Part shown: piece after piece, positions 16,638-25,627 of the stretch
How positions within the stretch are numbered: the first letter of the stretch is position 1
Layout: every line of letters begins with the position of its first letter
Assembly: GCF_900105755.1 (NCBI RefSeq)
Contig: NZ_FNTQ01000001.1
Span: 6,696,001 to 6,760,000 of the forward strand
Direction: 5' to 3'
DNA length: 64,000 nucleotides
DNA from: Streptomyces sp. Ag109_O5-10
Lineage (GTDB): Bacteria; Actinomycetota; Actinomycetes; Streptomycetales; Streptomycetaceae
Notes under the pieces: generated by a model
The model's input: only the letters and a program-made list of their open reading frames with translations
The model's database searches: none
What the model was told of the DNA's origin: nothing
Program-made: the position numbers and the translations under genes

Positions 16638-17123
16638 ATGCCGTTGCTGAAGGTGTTCTACGAGGACTGGCAGATGGAGTGCTGCGGTACGCCGTTCTCC
16701 GTCGGCGACGAGGTTGCCTGGAAGCTCGTCGCGTACGGGGCCGGGGCCGGGCGGGGGAACGCCGGGTACGGCGCCGAGGCCTGGGTGGAGAACCACGGCG
16801 GACCCGACCGGCCGACCACCGGCCGCGTCCATGCCGTCGACCTGGTCCACGAGGAGTACCGCTTCCGCCGTGCCGACCCGGCGCCGCCGCGGGAGGGGAA
16901 GGGGAAAGGGCAGGGGAACCGGGCGGGAGTCGTGCTCCAGGGCACGGGGCGCGGCCTGGAAGCGGTGCCCGGAACCGTCACGCTGGAGCCCGCCGACAGC
17001 TGCCCGAGATGGTTCGGGGAGGTGGACCTCGGCACGATGGGGGGCCTGGGGCGGGTCCGTCGCACCTGCGGTGCCCTCGTCACACTGGACGCCCCGGACA
17101 CCGGCCACGTCCTGCACCCCTGA
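16638..17123 (+). CDS. DUF6578-like hypothetical
   Basis: A 161-aa soluble protein starting MPLLKVFYEDWQMECCGTPFSVGDEVAWKL, a block I associate with DUF6578 (streptomycete, function unknown). It has a vicinal CysCys near residue 15 and a Lys/Gly-rich linker KGKGQGN mid-protein. No enzymatic motif is seen. Divergent from the M50 gene. The first ATG at 16638 directly begins the conserved block. Confidence 0.6.
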   Translation: MPLLKVFYEDWQMECCGTPFSVGDEVAWKLVAYGAGAGRGNAGYGAEAWVENHGGPDRPTTGRVHAVDLVHEEYRFRRADPAPPREGKGKGQGNRAGVVLQGTGRGLEAVPGTVTLEPADSCPRWFGEVDLGTMGGLGRVRRTCGALVTLDAPDTGHVLHP

Positions 17124-17244
17124 CGGCACCGGGAGGCGCGCCCGCCGCCCCTGATGTTCCCGTGCGGGGCCGGCCGGCGTTCCCGACGGGCCCCGGCACC
17201 CTGCCGGTGAAACCCCGTGACCGCTCCTGACGTCCCCAGGGACA

Positions 17245-20200
17245 ATGGACCCCGTGCGCTACGCGATCCTCGGCACCACCCAGGCACTCCGCCCCGACGG
17301 CACGCCCGTCCCCGTGGGCGGGGCGCGGCTGCGTGCCCTGCTGACCGTGCTGGCGCTGCGGCCCGGCCGCGCGGTGCCCGCCGGGCTGCTCGTCGACGAG
17401 GTGTGGGGCGACGAGCCACCGGCCGACGCCGGCGGGGCGCTGCAGGCGCTGGTCGGCCGGCTGCGCAGGGCGCTCGGCGCGGCCGCGATCGTCTCCACCG
17501 ACGGCGGCTACCGGCTCGCCGCGGCCTCCGACGACGTCGACCTGCACCGCTTCGAGCGGCTCACCGGCGAAGGCCTGCGCGCCCTCGCCGACGGCGACCC
17601 CGCCAAGGCGGCCGCCGTCCTCGACGACGCCCTCGCCCTGTGGCACGGCCCGGCCCTGGCCGACCTGCCCGACCGCACCGCCGAGGCGGCCCGCGTCGAC
17701 GTCCGCCGCCTGGACGCGCTGCGTGCCCGGCACGCCGCCGCCCTCGCCCTGGGCCAGGCCGAGCAGTCCCTGCCCGAGCTGACCGCCCTGTGCGACGCCC
17801 ACCCCCTCGACGAACCCCTCCAGGTGCTGCGCCTGCGCGCCCTGCACGGCACCGGCCGCACCGCCGAGGCGCTGGCCGCCTACGACGACGTACGCCACCT
17901 CCTCGCCGACCGCCTCGGCTCCGACCCGGGACCCGAGCTGCGCGCGCTGCACGGCGAGCTCCTCGACCCGGCACCCGCGGCGGACGCACCGGCGCGGCCC
18001 GGCAACCTGCGCGCCCGGCTCACCTCCTTCGTCGGGCGCGAGGCCGACATCGAGGCCATCCGGGGCGACCTCGCCACCGCCCGCCTCGTCACCCTGCTCG
18101 GGCCCGGCGGGGCCGGCAAGACCCGGCTCTCGCAGGAGGCCGCCGAGACCGTGGGGTACGCCCGGGACGGCGTCTGGCTGGCCGAACTGGCCCCCGTCGA
18201 GGACCCGGCCGACGTCCCCGAGGCCGTGCTCAGCGCGCTGGGCGCCCGCCAGGCCGTACTGTACGGCGGCGGCGCCGAGACCATGCGGGCCGCCGCCGAC
18301 CGGCACGACGACCCGGTCGAGCGGCTCGTCGAACACTGCGCCCGGCGCCGGATGGTGCTCGTCCTCGACAACTGCGAACACGTCGTCGACGCCGCGGCCG
18401 ACCTGGCGGCCCGGCTCCTGGAGCGCTGTCCGGACCTGACGATCCTGGCCACCAGCCGCGAACCCCTCGGCGTGCCGGGGGAGTTGCTGCGCCCGGTGGA
18501 GCCGCTGCCCGAGCCGGTGGCGCTGCGGCTGCTCGCCGACCGGGGCGCCGCGGCCCGCCCCGGCTTCACGGTCGACGCCGACGCCGAGACCGCGGCGGCC
18601 TGCGCCGAGATCTGCCGCCGCCTGGACGGACTGCCCCTCGCCATCGAACTGGCCGCGGCCCGGCTGCGGATGCTGACCCCGCGCCAGATAGCCGACCGGC
18701 TGGACGACCGCTTCCGGCTCCTCACCTCCGGCAGCCGCACCGTGCTGCCCCGCCAGCAGACCCTGCGCGCGGTCGTCGACTGGTCCTGGGACCTGCTGGA
18801 CGCCGGGGAACGCGCCGTCCTCGGCCGCCTCTCCCTCTTCGCGGGCGGCTGCGACCTGGCCGCCGCCGAGGCCGTCTGCGGCCCGGCCGCCCTCGACGCG
18901 CTCGGCTCCCTGGTCGACAAGTCCCTGGTGGTTGCGGCCCCTTCGGGCGAGGCCGCGGACGGCGGGATGCGCTACCGGCTTCTGGAGACCGTCTCCGAGT
19001 ACGCCGGCGAGCGCCTCGACGAGAGCGGCGAGCGCGCCGCCGCCGAGCGCGCCCACCTCACCTACTACCGCGAACTCGCCCGCACCAACGAGCCGTTGCT
19101 GCGCGGCCCCGGCCAGCGGGCCGCCATCGCCCGGTTCCAGCTGGAGTACGAGAACCTGCGCACCGCGCTGCGGCACGCCATCGCCCTGCGGGACGAGCAG
19201 GAGGCACTCTGCCTGCTGCACTCCCTGTTCTGGTACTGGCAGATGCACGATCAGCGGATCGAGACCCGCACCTGGTGCGCCGACGTCATCGCCCTCGGCC
19301 CCGACCCGTTCGTCCCGCCGCTGCGCCGGGCCGAACCGGTGTGGCAGCGCTGCACCGACACCCCGCCGCCGTACACCGGAGAGCTCCTCGCCGAGGCCCG
19401 GCGCGGTGTGCACCTGGCCCATCTGGCCTGCATGGACACCGAGATGGACGTCTGGCAGACGCCCGAGGCGCAGGCGAAGCTGCGCGCGGTCACCGAGGTC
19501 TACGACCCGGGCCTGCCGCAGACCTGCCGGGCACCGGGCATGTTCTGGTTCTTCGCCGTGATGCTGACCGGCGGCATGGACCGGCTGCGCGAGATCCTCG
19601 ACGCCGCCGTCCGCACCTGCCGCGAGACGCCCGGCTACGAGTGGGAGCTGGCCGGGAGCCTCGCCATGCGCGCCAACCTGCTGGCCAACCGGGCCGCCTG
19701 GGCGGGCGACGCCACCCGGGACGCCGACGAGGCGCTGGAGATCTTCCGGCGCCTCGGGGACGACTGGGGCACCGCCGAGGCCTTCTCCGGGCGCGCCGAG
19801 GCCCGGGAGCGCAGCGGCGACTACCGGGCGGCGGCTGCCGACTACGAGGCCGCCATCGAGCGGGTCGGCCGGCTCGGTGCCCGCGCCCAGGCCGCCCTGC
19901 TTCACGCCCGCCTGGGCGGTGTGCTGATCGAGTCGGGCGACACCGAGCGCGGGGAGCGGCTGCTGCGCCAGGTCATCGCGGACAACGAGGCCGTGCACAA
20001 CGAGGCGATGCCCGCCGCCCGGCTCTTCCTCACCCCCTGGCTCCTGCTGAGCGGCCGCGTCCCCGAGGCCCGCGAGCAGGTCCGGCTGCTGCGCAGCGAG
20101 TTCAAGATCTCGCACTTCGTGGTCTTCGACGCCCTGATCCTCACCCAGGAGGCCTGGGTGGACGCCCTCGAAGGCCTGCACGCGGAGGCCCTGGGCAGGG

Positions 20201-20517
20201 CGCGCAACGCGCTGCGGCTCGCCGCCGACCCGCTGAGCGAGGCCATCACCCCGCATCTGCCGTCCGTCTGCCTGGCCGTCGCCGCGATCTCGCTGGCCCG
20301 CCTCGACGGCGGCGTGCGCGCCCTGGACGCGGCCCGCTGCCTGGGCGCCGCCGACGCCCTGCTGCCGCCCGGCCATGTCCAGGTCGGCCTGGAGCGCACG
20401 GCGCGTGACCGGTCGGAGGCCGCGGTCCGGGCCGCCCTCGCCGACGACGCGGCCTACGGGTCCGCGTACGCCGAGGGCGGTGACCTCTCCCGCGCGGAGG
20501 TCACCGCCCTGCTCTGA
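17245..20517 (+). CDS. AfsR/SARP-family transcriptional regulator with NB-ARC and TPR domains
   Basis: A 1090-aa regulator. Domains in order are a winged-helix OmpR-like DNA-binding domain (about 1-95), BTAD (95-245), an AAA/NB-ARC ATPase, and a long helical TPR-type C-terminal half. The ATPase has Walker A GPGGAGKT near 284-291 and Walker B MVLVLDNCEH near 370. This is the AfsR layout, which integrates a signal through ATP/TPR to activate promoters carrying direct heptamer repeats spaced 11 bp. Such phased repeats exist upstream of the convergent ABC exporter. Start ATG 17245; GTG 17254 is an alternative. Target pathway unknown. Confidence 0.9.
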   Translation: MDPVRYAILGTTQALRPDGTPVPVGGARLRALLTVLALRPGRAVPAGLLVDEVWGDEPPADAGGALQALVGRLRRALGAAAIVSTDGGYRLAAASDDVDLHRFERLTGEGLRALADGDPAKAAAVLDDALALWHGPALADLPDRTAEAARVDVRRLDALRARHAAALALGQAEQSLPELTALCDAHPLDEPLQVLRLRALHGTGRTAEALAAYDDVRHLLADRLGSDPGPELRALHGELLDPAPAADAPARPGNLRARLTSFVGREADIEAIRGDLATARLVTLLGPGGAGKTRLSQEAAETVGYARDGVWLAELAPVEDPADVPEAVLSALGARQAVLYGGGAETMRAAADRHDDPVERLVEHCARRRMVLVLDNCEHVVDAAADLAARLLERCPDLTILATSREPLGVPGELLRPVEPLPEPVALRLLADRGAAARPGFTVDADAETAAACAEICRRLDGLPLAIELAAARLRMLTPRQIADRLDDRFRLLTSGSRTVLPRQQTLRAVVDWSWDLLDAGERAVLGRLSLFAGGCDLAAAEAVCGPAALDALGSLVDKSLVVAAPSGEAADGGMRYRLLETVSEYAGERLDESGERAAAERAHLTYYRELARTNEPLLRGPGQRAAIARFQLEYENLRTALRHAIALRDEQEALCLLHSLFWYWQMHDQRIETRTWCADVIALGPDPFVPPLRRAEPVWQRCTDTPPPYTGELLAEARRGVHLAHLACMDTEMDVWQTPEAQAKLRAVTEVYDPGLPQTCRAPGMFWFFAVMLTGGMDRLREILDAAVRTCRETPGYEWELAGSLAMRANLLANRAAWAGDATRDADEALEIFRRLGDDWGTAEAFSGRAEARERSGDYRAAAADYEAAIERVGRLGARAQAALLHARLGGVLIESGDTERGERLLRQVIADNEAVHNEAMPAARLFLTPWLLLSGRVPEAREQVRLLRSEFKISHFVVFDALILTQEAWVDALEGLHAEALGRARNALRLAADPLSEAITPHLPSVCLAVAAISLARLDGGVRALDAARCLGAADALLPPGHVQVGLERTARDRSEAAVRAALADDAAYGSAYAEGGDLSRAEVTALL

Positions 20518-20546
20518 CGTCGTCCGGGTGAACTTCCCGGCGGCCG

Positions 20547-21368
20547 TCAGCTCTTCGTCCGGAACCGGTGGATCGCGTACGGTGCCGCGACCGCCGTGAT
20601 CCCCACCGACCAGGCCAGCGTGACCCACAGGTCGTGGGCGACCGGGCCGCCGACCATCAGTCCGCGCGCCGCGTCGGCGAGCGTGGAGAGCGGGTTGTAG
20701 TCGGTGAAGGCCTGCAGCCAGCCGGGCATCGACTTCGTCGGCGCGAAGATCGACGAGCCGAACTGCAGCGGGAACAGCACCAGGAACCCCATGGCCTGCA
20801 CGGACTGGGCGTTCTTCAGGATCACGCCCAGGGTGAGGAACACCCACATGATCGAGGAGGCGAACACCGCGGACAGGCCCACGGCGGCGAACAGCCCGCC
20901 CCAGTGGTTGATGTGGAACCCGACGAGCACGGCGACGATCATCAGCACGGCGGTCGCGAACAGCATCCGCACCAGTTCCACCGAGATCTTCGCGAACAGC
21001 ACCGAGCCGCGCCCGATCGGCAGCGACCGGAACCGGTCCATCACACCGGAGTTGAAGTCCTGGCTGAACCCGGTGCCGACGCCCTGCGAGAGCGTCATGC
21101 TCATCATCGCGATCATGCCCGGGATGACGTACTGGACGTAGCCGTCCTGGCCGCCGCCGAGCGCCTGCCCGATCGAGCCGCCGAAGACGTACACGAACAG
21201 CAGCGTGAAGACGACCGGCATCAGCAGGGCGTCGAACATCGACTCGGGGTCCTGCCGGATCCACAGCAGGTTGCGGCGGATCAGGGCCCCGGTGTGCCTC
21301 AGGTGCCCGCGCAGCGGGATCCGGACGTCGGTGGCGGTCGTGGTGGCGGTGGCGGTCGTGGCGCTCAT
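20547..21368 (-). CDS. ABC-2 type exporter permease (DrrB-like)
   Basis: A 273-aa membrane protein with six hydrophobic segments. The N-terminal IRRNLLWIRQDPESMFDALLMPVVFTLLFVYVFGGSIG and MMSMTLSQGVGTGFSQDFNSGVMDRFRSLPIGRGSVL are characteristic of DrrB/daunorubicin-type exporters. The start codon overlaps the ATPase stop (ATGA), so it is translationally coupled. With the ATPase it would export a hydrophobic compound, possibly self-made or toxic. Confidence 0.9.
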   Translation of the reverse strand: MSATTATATTTATDVRIPLRGHLRHTGALIRRNLLWIRQDPESMFDALLMPVVFTLLFVYVFGGSIGQALGGGQDGYVQYVIPGMIAMMSMTLSQGVGTGFSQDFNSGVMDRFRSLPIGRGSVLFAKISVELVRMLFATAVLMIVAVLVGFHINHWGGLFAAVGLSAVFASSIMWVFLTLGVILKNAQSVQAMGFLVLFPLQFGSSIFAPTKSMPGWLQAFTDYNPLSTLADAARGLMVGGPVAHDLWVTLAWSVGITAVAAPYAIHRFRTKS

Positions 21369-22396
21369 ACGGCGACCTCCTGACGGTCGTCGGCGGGCGC
21401 GGCGTCCTGCGGGGCACTGGCGCGGTGGCCGGTGAGGGACAGGAACACCTCGTCCAGGCTGGGCAGTTCGGTGACGATGGAGCTGATGGTGATACCGCGG
21501 GCGGTGACGGCGCCGACCACGGCGGTCAGCTGCTCGTCGCTGAGGATCGGCACCAGCAGGGTGCCGTTGTCCGCGTCCACGGTGGTACCGGCGAGCCCGG
21601 TGATCCCCAGCTCGTCGATCATGGCGGCGAGCGGCCGGACCTGCAGCGGGTCCACGGGCCGGACCCGCAGCGTCCGCCCGCCGACCTTCGCCTTCAGCTC
21701 CTCCACCCTGCCGTTCGCGATGACCTTCCCGCGGTCCACGACGGTCAGCTGGGAGGCGAGCTGCTCGGCCTCTTCCATGTACTGGGTGGTCAGCAGCACG
21801 GTCACCCCGTCGCCGACCATCGCCTTGACCTCGTCCCACACCTCGTTGCGGGTGCGCGGGTCGAGACCGGTGGTGGGCTCGTCCAGGAACAGCACCTGAG
21901 GGTGCCCGATCATCGAGGCGGCGAGGTCGAGCCGGCGGCGCATGCCACCGGAGTACGTGCTCGCCGGCCGCTTCGCGGCGTCCGTCAGCGAGAACCGCTC
22001 CAGCAGTTCGTCGGCCCGGGCCCGCGCGTCCTTCCGTGACAGGTCGAGCAGCCGCCCGATCATGTACAGGTTCTCCCAGCCCGGCAGCTTCTCGTCCACG
22101 GAGGCGTACTGCCCGGTCAGGCCGATCACCCGGCGCAGCTGGCGGGGCTGGCGCAGCACGTCGTACCCGGCGACGGTCGCCTCTCCCGCGTCGGGCTGCA
22201 GCAGTGTGGACAGGATCCGCACCAGGGTGGTCTTGCCGGCCCCGTTCGGCCCGAGCACACCCATCACGGTGCCCTGGCGGACGTCCAGATCAACTCCGTC
22301 GAGTGCCTTGGTGTCGCCGTAGTGCTTCACCAGCCCCCGTACGGACACGGCGTTGTTGTCGATTCGCGTCATGGAAAGTACGGTGCCAGCCCCCAC
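21365..22396 (-). CDS. ABC exporter ATP-binding protein (DrrA-like)
   Basis: A 343-aa ATPase. Walker A is GPNGAGKTT, the signature is YSGGMRRRLDLA, and Walker B is VLFLDEPTTGLD. A C-terminal DrrA-type extension follows (ELPSLDEVFLSLTGH). GTG 22396 is preferred as start because GGAGG lies 7 nt upstream; the commonly expected ATG at 22372 has no ribosome site. The start overlaps a series of phased CCGAC repeats. Confidence 0.9.
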   Translation of the reverse strand: MGAGTVLSMTRIDNNAVSVRGLVKHYGDTKALDGVDLDVRQGTVMGVLGPNGAGKTTLVRILSTLLQPDAGEATVAGYDVLRQPRQLRRVIGLTGQYASVDEKLPGWENLYMIGRLLDLSRKDARARADELLERFSLTDAAKRPASTYSGGMRRRLDLAASMIGHPQVLFLDEPTTGLDPRTRNEVWDEVKAMVGDGVTVLLTTQYMEEAEQLASQLTVVDRGKVIANGRVEELKAKVGGRTLRVRPVDPLQVRPLAAMIDELGITGLAGTTVDADNGTLLVPILSDEQLTAVVGAVTARGITISSIVTELPSLDEVFLSLTGHRASAPQDAAPADDRQEVAV

Positions 22397-22454
22397 CGAC
22401 AAACCTCCGACAGGCCGCCGACGCCGGCCGACAGCGGACCGATGTCCTACCGAC
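22396..22454 (-). promoter_or_regulatory. Six helically phased CCGAC direct repeats before the ABC exporter
   Basis: CCGAC/CCGAT on the plus strand begins at 22396, 22407, 22418, 22428, 22439 and 22450 (steps 11, 11, 10, 11, 11). On the coding strand this is GTCGG repeated once per DNA turn, the geometry of SARP operators. The two promoter-distal units overlap the ribosome site and GTG start of the ATPase gene. Confidence 0.5.
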
Positions 22455-22596
22455 GGCGACCGCGGCGGAGGCCCGCTGACGGCCACCGACCGCGACCAGC
22501 GCATCCCCCGACGACCACCGCAACCCTCAATTGAGCAACCACGACGGTGAGCGACCACCTCCGCGAGAGCGTGCGCCGGTTTAGGCGCAAAGAAGG

Positions 22597-22634
22597 GGAC
22601 AGCCCGCCGACGGGGGAAGATCGGCGGGCTGTCC
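22597..22634 (-). terminator. Strong terminator downstream of panB
   Basis: GGACAGCCCGCCGA pairs perfectly (14 bp) with TCGGCGGGCTGTCC around a 10-nt loop. On the minus strand it is followed by CCTTCTTT. It insulates the ABC exporter operon from panB. Confidence 0.85.
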
Positions 22635-22664
22635 TTGGTGTTTCCGCAGTGGCTCTGTGCAGCG

Positions 22665-22725
22665 CCCGCAGGGGGCGCTGGGGGCGGAACCGCGCGACCG
22701 GCCAGGACGACGCCGCAGACGAAAG
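22665..22725 (-). repeat. Dispersed intergenic palindromic repeat, copy E (reverse, diverged)
   Basis: Read on the minus strand: TCGTCTGCGGCGTCGTC, TGGCCGGTCGCGCGGTTCC, then AGCGCCCCCTGCGGGCGCT. It matches the copy at 58515-58570 over about 40 bases with substitutions. Confidence 0.5.
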
Positions 22726-22756
22726 ACGGCGCGTCACGGCTGGTCCGGCGGAGCGC

Positions 22757-23632
22757 TCAGTGGACGGAGTGCTCCTCCAGCGGGAACGTTCCGCCGACGA
22801 CGTCCTCGGCGTAGGCCCGGGCCGCGTCGCCCATGACCTCGCGCAGGTTCGCGTACTTCTTCACGAACTTCGGGACCCGGCCCGAGGTCAGGCCGAGCAT
22901 GTCCGTCCAGACCAGGACCTGCGCGTCGGTCTCGGGACCGGCGCCGATGCCGACGGTCGGGATGTGCAGCACCCGGGTCACCTCGGCGGCGAGCTCCGCC
23001 GGGACCAGTTCGAGCACGACCGCGAACGCGCCCGCGTCCTGGACCGACTTGGCGTCGCGCAGCAACTGCTGGGCCGCCTCCTCGCCACGGCCCTGCACGC
23101 GGTAGCCCATCGCGTTGACGGACTGCGGGGTCAGGCCGATGTGCGCCATCACCGGGATGCCGGACTCGACGAGCAGCCGGATCTGTTCGTGTGAGCGCTC
23201 GCCGCCCTCCAGCTTGACTGCGCCGACCCCGGCCTCCTTCACCAGCCGGGTCGCCGAGCGCAGCGCCTGCACGGGGCCCTCCTGGTAGGAGCCGAAGGGC
23301 AGGTCGCCGACGATCAGCGCACGCTGGGTGCCGCGGACCACGGCCGCCGACAGCATCGTCATCTCGTCGAGGGTCACCGGGACCGTCGACTCGTAGCCCA
23401 GGTGACAGTTGCCGGCCGAGTCGCCGACCAGCAGCACCGGGATGCCGGACTCGTCGAAGACGGACGCGGTCATCGCGTCGTACGCGGTGAGCATGGGCCA
23501 CTTCTCGCCGCGCTCCTTGGCGAGGGCGATGTCGCGAACCGTGATGCGGCGGGTGCCCTTACCCCCGTACAGCGTCCTGCTGCCGTCGGAGGGGCTGTTC
23601 TGCACAGTCTGGGCAGCCGAAAGCTGCGTCAT
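22757..23632 (-). CDS. panB: 3-methyl-2-oxobutanoate hydroxymethyltransferase
   Basis: A 291-aa enzyme for the first committed step of pantothenate synthesis, transferring a hydroxymethyl group from methylene-THF to ketoisovalerate. Family signatures are MLTAYDAMTASVFDESGIPVLLVGDS, MTMLSAAVVRGTQRALIVGDLPFGSY, VKLEGG and VMAHIGLTPQSVNAMGGYR-like (here AMGYRVQGR), ending in IGIGAG-like TVGIGAGPETDAQVLV. Start ATG 23632 with GAAGGAG 8 nt upstream, preferred over ATG 23653. It is monocistronic, with its own terminator. Confidence 0.95.
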   Translation of the reverse strand: MTQLSAAQTVQNSPSDGSRTLYGGKGTRRITVRDIALAKERGEKWPMLTAYDAMTASVFDESGIPVLLVGDSAGNCHLGYESTVPVTLDEMTMLSAAVVRGTQRALIVGDLPFGSYQEGPVQALRSATRLVKEAGVGAVKLEGGERSHEQIRLLVESGIPVMAHIGLTPQSVNAMGYRVQGRGEEAAQQLLRDAKSVQDAGAFAVVLELVPAELAAEVTRVLHIPTVGIGAGPETDAQVLVWTDMLGLTSGRVPKFVKKYANLREVMGDAARAYAEDVVGGTFPLEEHSVH

Positions 23633-23796
23633 GACAACGGCTCCTTCAGTCATCTCGAGGCACCCTGACGGCGTCCCCGGATCCCTCTCATGGTGGCACT
23701 TCGTGCCGCCGTCGGCCAGAGGACCCCCCTGTGATCCGTCGGTCACCGTCCGCCCCGCCCAGTCGCCTTCCATAAAGTCCGGGTAAAGGAATTCAG

Positions 23797-23815
23797 ATAC
23801 GAGACGGTGCCGTAT
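23797..23815. promoter_or_regulatory. Candidate operator before the DHA2 exporter
   Basis: ATACG-N9-CGTAT, with an inner ACGG-TG-CCGT palindrome, lies 25 bp before the exporter start. A TetR-family gene follows the exporter, so it may be that repressor's site. Inference from position only. Confidence 0.35.
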
Positions 23816-23839
23816 TGAAATGGTCATAGGCTCGTCCGC

Positions 23840-25438
23840 ATGACAACTCCTGCCGACCACGCTCCACCAGGCCCGCGCATACCCGAGGCGGTGCACCGGC
23901 GCCGCTGGGCGATCCTCGGCGTGCTCATGTTGAGCCTGCTGATCGTGGTGCTCGACAACTCGATCCTGAACGTCGCCGTCAAGACCATCTCCACTCCGGC
24001 CCCGGTCGGCCTCGGCGCCACCCAGAGCCAGCTGGAGTGGGCGATCAACGCCTACACCCTCGTCTTCGCCGGCCTGCTCTTCACCGCCGGCCTCGTGGGT
24101 GACCGCCTCGGCCGCAAGAAGGTGCTCATCGGCGGCCTCGTGATCTTCGGCGTCGGCTCGGCCCTCGCCGCCGAGTCCGGCTCCGCGGACCAGCTGATCG
24201 CCTTCCGCGCCCTGATGGCCCTCGGCGCGGCCTCCGTGATGCCCGCCACCCTCGCCGTCCTGATGAACGTCTTCGAGCGGCAGGAGCAGCCGAAGGCGAT
24301 CGGTATCTGGGCCGGCGGCGTCGGCCTCGCCATCGCCATCGGCCCGATCACCGGCGGCGTGCTGCTCGACCACTTCTGGTGGGGCTCGGTCTTCCTCATC
24401 AACGTGCCGATCGTGGTCATCGCGCTCGCCCTGATGTTCTGGCTGGTCCCCGATTCCCGCGACCCGCGCCCCGGCCGCCTCGACCCCGTCGGCGTGGTGC
24501 TCTCCGTCGTCGGCCTGGTCCTGCTGGTCTACGGCATCATCAAGGGCGGCGAGCTCGCCGACTTCACCGACACCAAGGTGCTGGTCACCGTCTTCGCGGG
24601 CGTCGCGGTCCTGGCCGGCTTCGTGATCTTCGAGAAGCGCAGCGACCACCCGTCCCTGGACGTGACCTACTTCAAGAACAAGGTCTTCTCGGCCGCCATG
24701 GCCGCCATCGCGCTGGTCTTCTTCGCGCTGATGGGCGTGACCTTCTTCTCCGTCTTCTACACCCAGAGCGTGCGCGGCTACTCGCCGCTGCAGTCCGGTC
24801 TGCTGCTGCTCCCGCTGGCCGCCGCGCAGATGGTCTTCGCGCCGCGGGCCCGGCTGGTCGTGGAGCGGTTCGGCAACAAGGCCACCACCGCGGGCGGCCT
24901 GGTGCTGATCGCCGCCACCCTCGGCGCCTTCGCCACCTTCCAGGCGGACACCCCGATCTGGATCCTGGAGGTCGTCTTCTTCCTGATGGGCACCGGGATG
25001 GCGCACATCATGACGCCGACCTCGGTCGTCATCATGCAGGCCCTGCCCCGCGAGAAGGCCGGTTCCGCCTCCGCGCTCAGCAACACCTTCCGGCAGGTCG
25101 GCGGCGCCCTCGGCATCGCCGTGCTCGGTTCGGTGCTGTCGACGTCGTACCGCAACGGCATCGAGGGCAAGCTCGGCGCGCTGCCGCCCGGGCTGCGCGA
25201 CACGGCCGGCGAGTCCATCGAGGCCACCCTCGGTGTCGCCTCGAAGCTCGGCGCACCGGGCAAGGCCCTGGTCACCCCCGCCAACGACGCCTTCCTGCAC
25301 GCCATGCACACAACCGCCCTGTGCGGCGCGGGCGTCGCGCTGATCGGCGCCGTGGTCGTGACCCTCTTCCTGCCGGGCAAGCCGCCGGCCGGTCAGCAGG
25401 GCGACCGGGAGCAGGAACTGGTCGTGGCGGCGGAGTGA
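23840..25438 (+). CDS. DHA2-family (14-helix) MFS drug exporter
   Basis: A 532-aa membrane protein. RRRWAILGVLMLSLLIVVLDNSILNVA carries the DHA2 motif D1, GDRLGRKKVLIGG is motif A, and GGVGLAIAIGPITGGVL is the antiporter motif C region. About 14 hydrophobic segments and VIMQALPREKAGSASALSNTFRQVGGALGIAVLGS are typical of EmrB/QacA proteins. It likely confers drug or metabolite efflux; substrate unknown. A TetR regulator lies 237 bp downstream on the same strand. Confidence 0.92.
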   Translation: MTTPADHAPPGPRIPEAVHRRRWAILGVLMLSLLIVVLDNSILNVAVKTISTPAPVGLGATQSQLEWAINAYTLVFAGLLFTAGLVGDRLGRKKVLIGGLVIFGVGSALAAESGSADQLIAFRALMALGAASVMPATLAVLMNVFERQEQPKAIGIWAGGVGLAIAIGPITGGVLLDHFWWGSVFLINVPIVVIALALMFWLVPDSRDPRPGRLDPVGVVLSVVGLVLLVYGIIKGGELADFTDTKVLVTVFAGVAVLAGFVIFEKRSDHPSLDVTYFKNKVFSAAMAAIALVFFALMGVTFFSVFYTQSVRGYSPLQSGLLLLPLAAAQMVFAPRARLVVERFGNKATTAGGLVLIAATLGAFATFQADTPIWILEVVFFLMGTGMAHIMTPTSVVIMQALPREKAGSASALSNTFRQVGGALGIAVLGSVLSTSYRNGIEGKLGALPPGLRDTAGESIEATLGVASKLGAPGKALVTPANDAFLHAMHTTALCGAGVALIGAVVVTLFLPGKPPAGQQGDREQELVVAAE

Positions 25439-25443
25439 CCATG

Positions 25444-25532
25444 AACTACTGAACTACTGAAGGACTGAAGGACTGAAGGACTGAATGATCGAATCGATGA
25501 CTGCTGAACTGCTGAACTGACGAACGACTGAA
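25444..25532 (+). repeat. Degenerate 8-bp tandem repeat (AGGACTGA type)
   Basis: AACTACTG occurs twice (25444-25459) and AGGACTGA three times perfectly (25461-25484). These are followed by ATGATCGA/ATCGATGA variants and CTGAACTG units to about 25532. The stretch is AT-rich for this genome and lies between the exporter stop and the TetR gene. Confidence 0.8.
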
Positions 25533-25627
25533 CGGACCGGCCGGCACCGGCAGGAACCGCGGGGGAGACCGGGGGGAGACCCCGGAGCCACGGGGAGAAC
25601 CTCGTGGCAACCACGGGGGGAGGCTTC

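Larger units (their letters stand above)
22455..22756. other. Intergenic region between panB and the ABC operon
   Basis: No gene seen. From left to right it holds a GC-rich stretch that must include the ABC promoter, the panB terminator (22597-22634) and a reverse copy of the dispersed repeat (22665-22725). Confidence 0.5.

Noticed and set aside
17080..21417. A 1445-residue open frame on the minus strand opposite the AfsR-like gene
   Set aside because: Its translation is a Gly/Gln/Arg/Val-rich string without domains. It is the mirror of a GC-rich gene with strong third-position bias. The plus-strand protein has clear domains.
25444..25532. CRISPR-like array
   Set aside because: Units are 8 bp without spacers and there are no cas genes; it is a simple tandem repeat.
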